Notes under the pieces: generated by a model
Told to the model about the DNA's origin: nothing
The model's database searches: none
The model's input: only the letters and a program-made list of their open reading frames with translations
Assembly: GCA_012840075.1 (NCBI GenBank)
Contig: DUMC01000020.1
Span: 1 to 64,000 of the forward strand
Length of the DNA stretch: 64,000 bases
Direction of reading: 5' to 3'
Source of the DNA: Clostridiaceae bacterium
GTDB taxonomy: Bacteria > Bacillota > Clostridia > Acetivibrionales > DUMC01
Program-made: the position numbers and the translations under genes
Shown: one piece after another, positions 31,750 through 42,247 of the stretch
How positions within the stretch are numbered: the stretch's first letter is position 1
Layout of the letters: each line of letters begins with the position of its first letter

Positions 31750-32262
31750 ATGCCAAAACATATTTTGTCTGTACTGGTAGAAAATCATCCGGGAGTACTC
31801 TCCAGAGTAGCCGGTTTATTCAGCAGAAGGGGATTTAATATTGACAGCCTGGCTGTCGGTGTTACGGAAAATCCCGACATTTCCAGGATGACTATTGTAG
31901 TTGACGGAGATGACCATATAGTTGAACAGGTTAGCAAACAGCTAAACAAACTTATAGACGTAATCAGAGTTAAAAGGCTGGATCCCGCAGAAACCGTAAG
32001 CAGGGAGCTGGCTTTGATAAAGGTAAACGCAACTGCTGCTACAAGGTCCGAAATTATTCAAATAGTGGAGATATTTAGGGACAAAATCGTGGATGTATCA
32101 AAAAATACTCTTACAATAGAGGCATGTGGAGATGCCGATAAACTTAAGGCATTGGAAAATATGCTACAACAGTTTGGTATTAAGGAAATTGTAAGAACAG
32201 GGTTCATATCAATTGAAAGAGGCAGCAAGCATATTAAGGCAAAAAATAATAACGAAGATTAG
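31750..32262 (+). CDS. ilvN: Acetolactate synthase small subunit
   Basis: ACT domain ILSVLVENHPGVLSRVAGLFSRRGFNIDSLAVG. Confidence 0.96.
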   Translation: MPKHILSVLVENHPGVLSRVAGLFSRRGFNIDSLAVGVTENPDISRMTIVVDGDDHIVEQVSKQLNKLIDVIRVKRLDPAETVSRELALIKVNATAATRSEIIQIVEIFRDKIVDVSKNTLTIEACGDADKLKALENMLQQFGIKEIVRTGFISIERGSKHIKAKNNNED

Positions 32263-32321
32263 AATAAACGGTAAAAATGAATGATAATGATAGATGATGC
32301 GGAATAAGCAAAATAAATTAA

Positions 32322-33335
<1,014 letters not shown>

Positions 33336-33431
33336 ATTAAACACACTCAGGAATCTATCAAGAACTATTTACCATATAAGTGTTAATTTAAGGGTATTAT
33401 ACTGAAAACGTGAAAAGAATGGGGGTTATGT

Positions 33432-34985
33432 ATGTCAACATTAATTAGAATATTTGATACTACTTTAAGAGACGGTGAGCAAACACCCGGAGTTAATCTG
33501 AATGTATATGAAAAGCTGGAAATTGCGAAACAACTTGAAAGATTAGGTGTGGATGTGATTGAAGCAGGTTTTGCCATAGCCTCTCCAGGGGATTTTGAAG
33601 CTATTAAAGAGGTGGCTAAAAATATTAAGAATGCAACTGTAGCAAGCCTTGCCAGGGCTCTTGAAAAGGATATAGATAGGGCTTGGGAAGCCGTACAATA
33701 TGCGGAAAGCCCATGTATACACACATTTATTGCCACATCCGATATTCATATGAAATATAAATTGAGAATGACGGAAGAACAGGTTTTAGAACGTGCCGTG
33801 GCTATGGTTAAGTATGCAAAAAAATATTGTCCAAATGTTGAATTTTCTGCAGAGGATGCCAGCAGGAGCAGGTTGGAGTTTTTGTATAAAATATTTGAAG
33901 AAGTGATAAAAGCAGGTGCTACCGTTATAAATATACCTGATACAGTAGGTTATTCAACTCCGGAAGAGTTTGGCAGTCTGATAAGAAACATAAAAAACAA
34001 TGTGAGCAATATAGATAAAGTTATACTAAGTGTTCACTGCCACAATGATCTTGGTTTGGCCGTTGCAAATTCTTTGGCTGCAATCCAAAACGGTGCTACC
34101 CAGGTGGAGACAACTATTAACGGTTTGGGAGAAAGAGCCGGAAATGCAGCAATGGAAGAAATAGTAATGGCCATGAACACAAGGAAGGACTTCTACGGAT
34201 TCACCAATAACATAGATACGACCCAAATATACAGAACCAGCAGGCTTGTTTCCACCCTTACAGGAATAGCCGTACAGCCAAACAAAGCAATAGTAGGAGC
34301 AAATGCTTTTGCACATGAATCCGGAATACATCAGCATGGAGTATTGGCTGAAAAAAGCACTTATGAAATTATGAGCCCAGAATCTATCGGTCTTAAACAA
34401 AACAGGATGGTTCTCGGAAAACTTTCAGGTCGTCATGCTTTTGAAGAAAAACTCCGTGAGATGGGATACAATCTTACGGAAGAACAGATTAAAATCACAT
34501 TCCAAAAATTTAAAGAACTTGCTGACAGGAAGAAAGAAATTTCAGACAGCGATATTGAAGCATTAGTTAGTGAAAAAGTTGCAAAAGTTCCTGAAGTATT
34601 CGTTCTTGAATCTTTCCAGATAAGCAGTGGAAATAAGCTGGTTGCCACTTCCACTGTTAGCGTAAGAAGAAACGGAACTGTTAAAACTGAAGCCGCAACA
34701 GGAGAAGGACCGGTAGATGCTGCTTTTAATGCGTTAGATAGGGCAGTAGGGATTTCATTGAAATTGGAGGATTACAGTTTGAGAGCCGTTACCGGCGGTA
34801 AAGATGCACTGGGAGAAGTAACCGTGAGAGTGTCAAAAAACGGAAAGTCATTCACAGGCAGGGGTGTGAGCACTGACATAATTGAATCCAGTATAAGAGC
34901 ATATCTTGATGCAATAAACAGAGTGCTTAGCGAACTTGGAGAAGAAATCATAGGTGATTCGAACTCAAAGGCTGATGCAATATAA
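33432..34985 (+). CDS. leuA: 2-isopropylmalate synthase
   Basis: [60 protein letters not shown]-terminal regulatory domain. Confidence 0.97.
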   Translation: MSTLIRIFDTTLRDGEQTPGVNLNVYEKLEIAKQLERLGVDVIEAGFAIASPGDFEAIKEVAKNIKNATVASLARALEKDIDRAWEAVQYAESPCIHTFIATSDIHMKYKLRMTEEQVLERAVAMVKYAKKYCPNVEFSAEDASRSRLEFLYKIFEEVIKAGATVINIPDTVGYSTPEEFGSLIRNIKNNVSNIDKVILSVHCHNDLGLAVANSLAAIQNGATQVETTINGLGERAGNAAMEEIVMAMNTRKDFYGFTNNIDTTQIYRTSRLVSTLTGIAVQPNKAIVGANAFAHESGIHQHGVLAEKSTYEIMSPESIGLKQNRMVLGKLSGRHAFEEKLREMGYNLTEEQIKITFQKFKELADRKKEISDSDIEALVSEKVAKVPEVFVLESFQISSGNKLVATSTVSVRRNGTVKTEAATGEGPVDAAFNALDRAVGISLKLEDYSLRAVTGGKDALGEVTVRVSKNGKSFTGRGVSTDIIESSIRAYLDAINRVLSELGEEIIGDSNSKADAI

Positions 34986-35196
34986 TATGTAAAATTCGAC
35001 TTGACAAATCTGATATGTAAAAATTAGTGGGGTGCATTTAACAAATATTTCTTCACGTAAATTAAGTGCACCTAAAATTAGAACATTAGTTGATGATGAG
35101 GAAGTTTTGGGTTTAAAATACAGATATGTGAGGTATATACAAGGAAGTTTATATGTAAGGTATGTAAGGTATACACAAAGGTTAAAAGTAGGTATT

Positions 35197-36861
35197 ATGG
35201 GAAATGACGGTTATAAAAATATGGCGTGGAAAGTGGGTGAGATTGTGAAGGAAATAAAAATATATGACTCAACTTTAAGGGATGGTGCTCAAGCCCAGGG
35301 CATTTCTTTTACCGTAGAAGATAAGTTGAAGATTACCGAAGCGGTCGATAGGCTTGGTATCAGCTATATTGAAGCCGGTAATCCCGGTTCCAACCCAAAG
35401 GATCTTGAGTTTTTCCAACGGGTGAAAAAGCTTAAATTGAAAAATGTAAAAGTAGTTGCCTTTGGGAGTACCCGCCGTACGAATATTAAGGTAGAAGATG
35501 ATGCTAATGTGAAATCTCTTTTGACCGCTGATACCGAGGCTGTTGCAATATTTGGAAAGAGCTGGGATTTTCATGTGTATGAAGTGCTAAGGACTACATT
35601 GGATGAAAATCTCAGAATGATATATGACACTGTGGAATTTTTTACAAAGCTTGGAAAAGAAGTTATCTTTGATGCGGAGCATTTTTTTGACGGGTATAAA
35701 GCAAATCCGGAATATGCGATGAAGACCATTTATACGGCTATTGAAGCCGGTGCCTCTACTGTTTGCCTTTGTGATACTAACGGTGGAACTTTTCCAAATG
35801 AAATATCTGAGATAACATCCTATGTAGTAAAAAATGTTAGAGTGCCTGTAGGAATTCATTGCCATAATGACAACGGTATGGCAGTAGCTAATTCTATATT
35901 GGCAGTGCAAGCCGGGGCAACACAGGTACAGGGAACAATAAACGGGATTGGAGAAAGATGCGGAAATGCAAATCTATGTACTATAATTCCGAATCTGCAA
36001 ATAAAAGCAAATTATAAATGCATTCCGGATGAATGTATGAAAAGCCTTACTTCAATAGCCAGATATATCAGTGAAATTGCAAATGTAATTCATAACGAGA
36101 AGGATCCGTATGTAGGGGGAAGTGCCTTTGCACATAAAGGCGGAATGCATATAGATGCCGTATTTAAAAATCCTATTTCTTTTGAGCACATAAATCCCGA
36201 GCTGGTTGGAAACAAGCGTGTGATATTGATGTCCGAAGTAGCCGGAAGAAGTACTATTTTGAAAAAAATCCATGAGGTGGATCCCACCATCGGAAAAGAT
36301 TCTCCGGAAGCCAAAAAGATTATCGACAGATTAAAGGAGCTTGAACATGAAGGATACCAATACGAAGGTGCGGAAAGCTCTTTTGAACTTGTAATCAGAA
36401 AGATACTGGGTAAATACCAGCCTTTCTTTAATCTGAATCAATTTAAAGTTATAGTAGGAGAACCGACAATTGGTGAATTTAATTCTTCTGCAATGATAAA
36501 AATAAGAGTGGGAGATCAGGTAGAAATTACTGCCGCAGAAGGATGCGGACCTGTCAATGCTCTTGACAACGCTTTAAGAAAAGCACTTGAAAGATTTTAT
36601 CCGGAAATTAAGCAAATGAAACTGACCGACTACAAGGTCAGGGTTCTGGATTCAGAAGCAGCCACGGCGGCAAAAGTAAGGGTACTGATAGAATCCACTG
36701 ATGGAAAAGACATGTGGACTACAATCGGCGTATCTACCGACATAATAGAAGCAAGCTGGAAGGCTCTGGTAGATTCCGTTGAATATAAACTTATTAAAGA
36801 TAAGAACGGAAATAATAATATTAAAAACCATGTTAATGAAAATGCCGAAAACAAACATTAA
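35197..36861 (+). CDS. cimA: Citramalate synthase
   Basis: [63 protein letters not shown]; start uncertain (35197 ATG, 35221 ATG or 35245 GTG). Confidence 0.93.
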   Translation: MGNDGYKNMAWKVGEIVKEIKIYDSTLRDGAQAQGISFTVEDKLKITEAVDRLGISYIEAGNPGSNPKDLEFFQRVKKLKLKNVKVVAFGSTRRTNIKVEDDANVKSLLTADTEAVAIFGKSWDFHVYEVLRTTLDENLRMIYDTVEFFTKLGKEVIFDAEHFFDGYKANPEYAMKTIYTAIEAGASTVCLCDTNGGTFPNEISEITSYVVKNVRVPVGIHCHNDNGMAVANSILAVQAGATQVQGTINGIGERCGNANLCTIIPNLQIKANYKCIPDECMKSLTSIARYISEIANVIHNEKDPYVGGSAFAHKGGMHIDAVFKNPISFEHINPELVGNKRVILMSEVAGRSTILKKIHEVDPTIGKDSPEAKKIIDRLKELEHEGYQYEGAESSFELVIRKILGKYQPFFNLNQFKVIVGEPTIGEFNSSAMIKIRVGDQVEITAAEGCGPVNALDNALRKALERFYPEIKQMKLTDYKVRVLDSEAATAAKVRVLIESTDGKDMWTTIGVSTDIIEASWKALVDSVEYKLIKDKNGNNNIKNHVNENAENKH

Positions 36862-36915
36862 TAAAGAACAATCGAAAATCTGTGATATGTAATAAAATAA
36901 CGGTTACAGCAAATT

Positions 36916-36957
36916 AAAGGTACACTTAATTGTGGCAATTTGAGTGTACCTTTTTTA
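36916..36957 (+). terminator. Rho-independent terminator after cimA
   Basis: AAAGGTACACT...AGTGTACCTTTTTT. Confidence 0.85.
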
Positions 36958-37219
36958 TTAAAAACTTATATAGACTTGTAATGAAGCGGATTCATGTGAT
37001 CTTTATTATATTTTTACGAACTCTGCAACTTTATATGGTGAAATACACTTTATTATGCTATTATCATTATGTAAGATTATATAATTAATAAATATATAAT
37101 AATATGTAGTTCAAAAAATTTTTAGTTTTTATTACTAACAAGATGGAAACATTTAGAAAGGATAATATATAAATACTTAAAAATAGAAACACTTTTAGAA
37201 AGAAGAGGAATACTAGTGT

Positions 37220-37480
37220 ATGAAACTTACCGGCACTCTTATAATAGGTACAAAAACAATAAAAAAGATAACCGTTGAGAAAGATGACCCCGATATGTCC
37301 TTCCATGACATCCTTGAAGAGTGTTTTATTGATTTATGTAAGGGATTGGATATACCCGTACCTATATGGATGAAAAAGAATACAACTGAATTTTCTGCTT
37401 TTCGAAGGACATTCTTTACTAACGAACAATTTACGGAAAAGGTGAATTTTGATAGACTTGAGATTAGGATGCATAGATGA
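37220..37480 (+). CDS. Hypothetical protein (86 aa)
   Basis: ORF with upstream GAAGAGGA; immediately upstream of the SDR gene. Confidence 0.55.
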   Translation: MKLTGTLIIGTKTIKKITVEKDDPDMSFHDILEECFIDLCKGLDIPVPIWMKKNTTEFSAFRRTFFTNEQFTEKVNFDRLEIRMHR

Positions 37481-37495
37481 GGAGAGGTGGAAAGT

Positions 37496-38281
37496 GTGAA
37501 TAATAAACGTATGTTTGATTTAACCGGCAAGGTTGCAATAGTTACGGGAACCAGCAGGGGGCTGGGTCAATATTTTGGGAGGGCCCTGGCAAGAGCGGGG
37601 GCGGATCTTGTTATTACAAGCAGGAACATATCCTCTCTCGATAAGTTCAAGGAAGAAATCGAATCAATGGGAAGGAAAGCATTGCCTGTAGAACTTGATG
37701 TTCGCGACTATGACAGCATCCAGAGGATGGTAGAAAAAGCTTATGAAGAATACGAAAAGATTGATATTCTCGTTAATAATGCAGGCTGTAATATTAGAAA
37801 ACCGGCTTTGGATATAACCTGGGATGACTGGAATACTGTGTTGGATACGAACTTGCGTGGTGCCTTCTTTGTTGCACAGGCAGTAGCCAGAAAAATGATA
37901 CCAAGACTTTACGGCCGAATAATAAATATCGGATCCGTTACCAGCGTATTTGGCTATGCAGGTATCACTCCCTACTGTGCCAGCAGGGGAGGAGTAAAGC
38001 AGATGACCATGAGCCTTGCTGATGAGTGGGGGCGTTACGGTATTACGGTAAACTGCCTCGCACCTGGTTGGTTTAAAACAGAACAGAATAAAGTCCTGTA
38101 CGAAAACAAAAAATGGGTGGAATACATATGCGACAGAATTCCTTTGAAACGACCCGGACAACCTGACGACCTTGACGGAGCAATTGTTTTCCTGGCATCC
38201 GATGAAAGCAAATACATTACAGGTCAAATCATCCTTGTAGACGGAGGTATAACCACGGGAGCTACCAAAGCAACAGTATGA
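37496..38281 (+). CDS. SDR family NAD(P)-dependent oxidoreductase
   Basis: GKVAIVTGTSRGLGQYFGRAL; LVNNAG; YCASRGGVKQMTMSLADEWGRYGITVN. Confidence 0.95.
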   Translation: MNNKRMFDLTGKVAIVTGTSRGLGQYFGRALARAGADLVITSRNISSLDKFKEEIESMGRKALPVELDVRDYDSIQRMVEKAYEEYEKIDILVNNAGCNIRKPALDITWDDWNTVLDTNLRGAFFVAQAVARKMIPRLYGRIINIGSVTSVFGYAGITPYCASRGGVKQMTMSLADEWGRYGITVNCLAPGWFKTEQNKVLYENKKWVEYICDRIPLKRPGQPDDLDGAIVFLASDESKYITGQIILVDGGITTGATKATV

Positions 38282-38337
38282 AGAAATATCTTATGCATGC
38301 TCGAAAAGAGATGGCTTCAGGCTTAAATTATTTATGG

Positions 38338-38880
38338 TTAATATTTATTGAAACTGTAGACCTCTTCTAAAGGTCTTCTTACCTTTTTACGTATCTCGGT
38401 GTTTTCTGGATATCCAAGAGAAATTAATAAACCAATCTTTTTATTTTTGGGTATATTGAGGAGTTCTTTTATGGGTTGTTCATTGAACCAACCCAATATG
38501 CATGTTCCAAGACCTAATTCTGCAGCTTGAAGACAAATGTGCTCAGCTGCTATGCCAAGGTCGATATGCGCATAATCCATATCCTTTATCTTGCTTCCTA
38601 AAGCTGCGGAGATATTTGGTTTTTCCATAACTAAAACAAGGATTACAGGTGCGGTATGCACAAATTTGTTAAACTGCACAACACTTCCATAAGTTTCACG
38701 AGCAACTTTTTCTTTTAATTCTGGATCATTCACAATAACTACTCTCCACGGTTGTGAATTGCATGCTGAAGGTGCAAGCCTGGCAGCTTCGATACATTGT
38801 ATAATTTTTTCAGGTTCTACAGGTTTGTTGGAATATTTTCTTACGCTTTGCCTTATTTTAACTAATTCCGCAAAATCCAT
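38338..38880 (-). CDS. Nitroreductase family protein
   Basis: IRQSVRKYSNKPVEPEKIIQCIEAARLAPSACNSQPWRVVIV; DLGIAAEHICLQAAELGLGTCILGWF. Confidence 0.94.
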   Translation of the reverse strand: MDFAELVKIRQSVRKYSNKPVEPEKIIQCIEAARLAPSACNSQPWRVVIVNDPELKEKVARETYGSVVQFNKFVHTAPVILVLVMEKPNISAALGSKIKDMDYAHIDLGIAAEHICLQAAELGLGTCILGWFNEQPIKELLNIPKNKKIGLLISLGYPENTEIRKKVRRPLEEVYSFNKY

Positions 38881-38917
38881 ATGATCACCCCACCGCTATA
38901 TAATTTGAGACGGGAAC

Positions 38918-39005
38918 GGGGACTTTGCTTTACTATTAATTTATGAATGATGGCAGATCAAAAACAAATAATCGGCATGAAGCAAAGAATCGAAAAACCG
39001 TCCCC
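38918..39005. repeat. REP-like imperfect palindrome (GGGGACTTTGCTT...AAGCAAAG...CCGTCCCC)
   Basis: Paired GGGGAC/GTCCCC and TTTGCTT/AAGCAAA arms in an intergenic region. Confidence 0.6.
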
Positions 39006-39064
39006 ATAATAAAATACCTCTTGTTAAATCTCTACATAAAATCACTGCAATAAAATCACCAAAA

Positions 39065-40309
39065 TCAGTCAATTTTTACGGTCCAAATAGAATTAAGTCC
39101 TAACTCCTTTGCTGCTACATATCTTTTGTAACCATCAACCAAAAGATTTGAATCTCCTCTTATGACAACAGGTTTATCAAATTTCCCATGCTTTTTGTAA
39201 TATTCTATTGTTTCTGCCAGCTTTTCCGGTCTTGGTCTTGTTCTGGCAAATGCAGCAGGTACTTTAATATCGGCTAAGGGGGTTTCACCTTCAATTCCTG
39301 TCGGTATTTTGGACTTACCTTTCTTAGCCTTAACTCTTTTGTTACTCCGGCTGTCACTGCTTGGCAATTTAACTTTTTTGATTTTAAATAGTCTGGCTTC
39401 TACAAACTCTTCACGGGACATGTCTGTTATAACTGCAGGAATTTTTTCAATATCGAGAATTTTTGCAGCAAAGTATCTGGCAGCGCCGGTGACAAGACTA
39501 TACTTGCCTCCCTCAATAGGTCTGACGGCAACCGGGATTTTGATGCTACCGTTTGATAAAATTTCTTTTAAATTAATACCAAATGTAAAATTCTGTACAT
39601 TCAGGTGAATATCTTCTGTAAGTACTATATCCTTTACGTTTATTTCGGTGACTTCTTCGGGCTTGTACCATGGAAGTCTTACAGTTATATATTCATCCTT
39701 TATCTTAGCTCCGGTTGTAAGGTTAAATGAAACTGGTACTGATTTAATATTTAAATCTTTAGCTAACAAGTAAATTTCATAACCGCTTACCAATGTCATA
39801 GTGTCTCTTTTCACAACTATAGGCTTATTAAAAGTCCCGTGTTTTTTAAAGTATTTAAAAGCTTTTACTTTAGCAGTCTTAGGTTCATTGATCTTTTCAG
39901 GTATTATTATTGATGTAATGGGAACCAAAGCTTCAGTACCGTCAGGAAGCTCTCCGGGGAATTTGAAAGAACCTGGAGAATTTTCATCTTCCACAAGCCC
40001 GTTTACGGCTTTAATGTCAATACATTGCACCGTCAAAAACGGTAATCCTTTTGAGGTTACATTTACAGTAGGTATACCGTTGATCATGTAGTATGTAGTT
40101 TTATTAACTTCCTTAGAAACCTTCTTCCATAGATTTTTTCCAATAATAACTTTACAGTATAATGAAGAAGCGGAAGAAACATGTTTGTTTGATGATGGTT
40201 GGTTTGTCGATATTCTAAAAAGTAATACAACGTCACCGGATTCAGTTGCTTTTGGTGTTTGCTCCGGAATACCTTTTACCGTGATCATTGAATTTGCCAT
40301 CATATTCAT
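39065..40309 (-). CDS. Multidomain protein: putative OB/SSB-like N-terminus plus three ParB-N-like repeats
   Basis: Repeats YFKKHGTFNKPIVVKRDTMTLVSGYEIYLLAKDLNIKSVPV, IPVAVRPIEGGKYSLVTGAARYFAAKILDIEKIPAVI, YYKKHGKFDKPVVIRGDSNLLVDGYKRYVAAKELGLNSIWTV. Confidence 0.75.
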   Translation of the reverse strand: MNMMANSMITVKGIPEQTPKATESGDVVLLFRISTNQPSSNKHVSSASSLYCKVIIGKNLWKKVSKEVNKTTYYMINGIPTVNVTSKGLPFLTVQCIDIKAVNGLVEDENSPGSFKFPGELPDGTEALVPITSIIIPEKINEPKTAKVKAFKYFKKHGTFNKPIVVKRDTMTLVSGYEIYLLAKDLNIKSVPVSFNLTTGAKIKDEYITVRLPWYKPEEVTEINVKDIVLTEDIHLNVQNFTFGINLKEILSNGSIKIPVAVRPIEGGKYSLVTGAARYFAAKILDIEKIPAVITDMSREEFVEARLFKIKKVKLPSSDSRSNKRVKAKKGKSKIPTGIEGETPLADIKVPAAFARTRPRPEKLAETIEYYKKHGKFDKPVVIRGDSNLLVDGYKRYVAAKELGLNSIWTVKID

Positions 40310-40546
40310 CTGCTCCTAAAAATTTATTTTATTGTTTATTTTTATTATTAACCAAGGTTACCTTGATTATAAAACGTATTTTTTCTCACATATTATATAT
40401 TACACAATTTTATTTAACTTTACAAATATAAAAATTTTTGTTTGGATATATTTATGAAGATCCACCAGAATAGCCTTTACATTTATTTACAAAATTCAAT
40501 GAAAATATAGTAAACACTTTTTTCATAATAAAAAATAATAAGAATT

Positions 40547-41716
40547 ATGAATAAAGAATTACAATTCTATAAGACAGGTGTAGCATTAATGGGCTTAGAA
40601 TTGATTAACTTGGAAAGCGTGCTGTTAAAACATTATGAGCTTTATCCTGAAATGCAAATTCAGGATATGGTTAAGCTGATATATCAAAATGAATTCGGGT
40701 GAGGACACCTAATCAAGGATAAAGAAGACAGCTTAAAGAAGCTGAAGGAAGAGTACTGTTCTCTAGGGGAGTATCATCTATTTAATCAATTATTTGTTGA
40801 TATAGGCAATAATTTATGCAGATTAGATCTTAAAGTGCTTAAAAGATTGATGGATGGAAACATCTGTTGCATTGACCTGGCAACGATAAATACCTTTTTT
40901 GTAAACACATCCAATTCATTTTCCGGTAGCATTCAAAGGTTTGAAGAAAAACTTGAAATATTAAAGCAGTGCTGTAAGAGGAAAATGCTTCCTTATCCTG
41001 AAACTGAGGTTGAAGATTATCTCAAGGAATATAAAGAAAGGGGATATCCTCCTGTAAGCCACAGCGAAGTGTACCGCTTAACCTATTCACCTTCTTACAG
41101 GATTGTTGATGCCAGGTATCAGGATTTTTTTGAAATTTTCTGCAGGATTGATGCTTTGATGAAATCGAAAGATAGAGTAATTGTGGCCATAGATGGAAAC
41201 TGTGCTTCGGGAAAAAGTACATTGGCTGCTTTTGTCGCTGATGTATATAATGATTGCAATATTTTTCATATGGATGACTTCTTTTTAACACCTGAGCTAA
41301 GAACGGAAGAGAGAATGAAGGAAGTCGGAGGCAACGTGGATTATGTGCGTTTTAAAGAAGAAGTGATAGAAGGGTTAAAGAGCGGCAAAGAGTTTTGCTA
41401 TTGCCGGTACGACTGCCAACGGGAAACTTTTCATGAACCGATAAAAGTGGTTCCCAAAAAACTTAATATAATAGAAGGCAGTTACAGCATGCATCCTACT
41501 CTGAGAGAAAACTACGACCTGAAAATATTCCTCCATCTGGAACCGGAAGAACAAAGCAGAAGAATTTTAGAAAGGAACGGACCCAAAATGCACAGAATTT
41601 TTATTAATTTATGGATACCATTGGAAAACAGGTATTTTTCAGAAATGAAGATTAAGGAACAGTGTGATTTGGTATATAATATGTATCCATTGTCTACACT
41701 CCATACGCATAGCTAG
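40547..41716 (+). CDS. Uridine-kinase-like P-loop protein, one in-frame TGA at codon 52 (40700..40702)
   Basis: Single continuous frame 40547..41716 except TGA; P-loop VAIDGNCASGKSTLAAFVADVY; the ORF track sees only 40835..41716. Confidence 0.7.
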
Positions 41717-41798
41717 CTTATCTTTGAAAGTTAACTTCAGTTGAATTTAAAATAAACTTAAGTCAATTTGGAGGTGTTATAATAACTCCACTTATACC

Positions 41799-41828
41799 TT
41801 CATACGAGTATTTCGTGAGTATTTTTTC
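41799..41828 (+). terminator. Possible terminator
   Basis: ATACGAgtattTCGTgaGTAT followed by TTTTTT; short stem. Confidence 0.4.
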
Positions 41829-42070
41829 ATATAAAATAAATACACTCGGACAAACGGATAATTTAAGTATTTTGCATAATAAGTACAATAATATTATAAT
41901 TATAACTAAAGTTATAACTAAAAAAGATGCCTAGACAATAAAATGTGAAAAAATATAATTATAAATTAAATAATATGATTATGAATTAGACAAGTGTAAT
42001 GCTATAATTATTATAAGAATCAATAGACAGCAATTAGATTTGCAGCCTCAAAATTGCTAAATGATTGATT

Positions 42071-42113
42071 TTAGTATTAATTAACTGTTTAATTAGTATT
42101 AATAACTGTTTAA
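42071..42113. repeat. Tandem duplication of about 21-22 bp
   Basis: TTAGTATTAATTAACTGTTTAA followed by TTAGTATTAATAACTGTTTAA. Confidence 0.8.
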
Positions 42114-42247
42114 TTTTATATTAAAATTAAAGCCATAAGGCATTTTATATTAAATCTAAATATATACAATAACAAAAAGATTATAAGTATAATAGCGAAT
42201 TAAGTATAAAATAAGTATAAAAAAGATAAGAATGAGAGGTACTTTTT

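Noticed and set aside
37664-38227. 187-aa minus-strand ORF opposite the SDR gene
   Set aside because: Shadow ORF; the SDR motifs on the plus strand are clear.
41717-42247. Possible purine riboswitch upstream of purL
   Set aside because: No conserved purine aptamer core recognised in the AT-rich leader; would need an Rfam scan.
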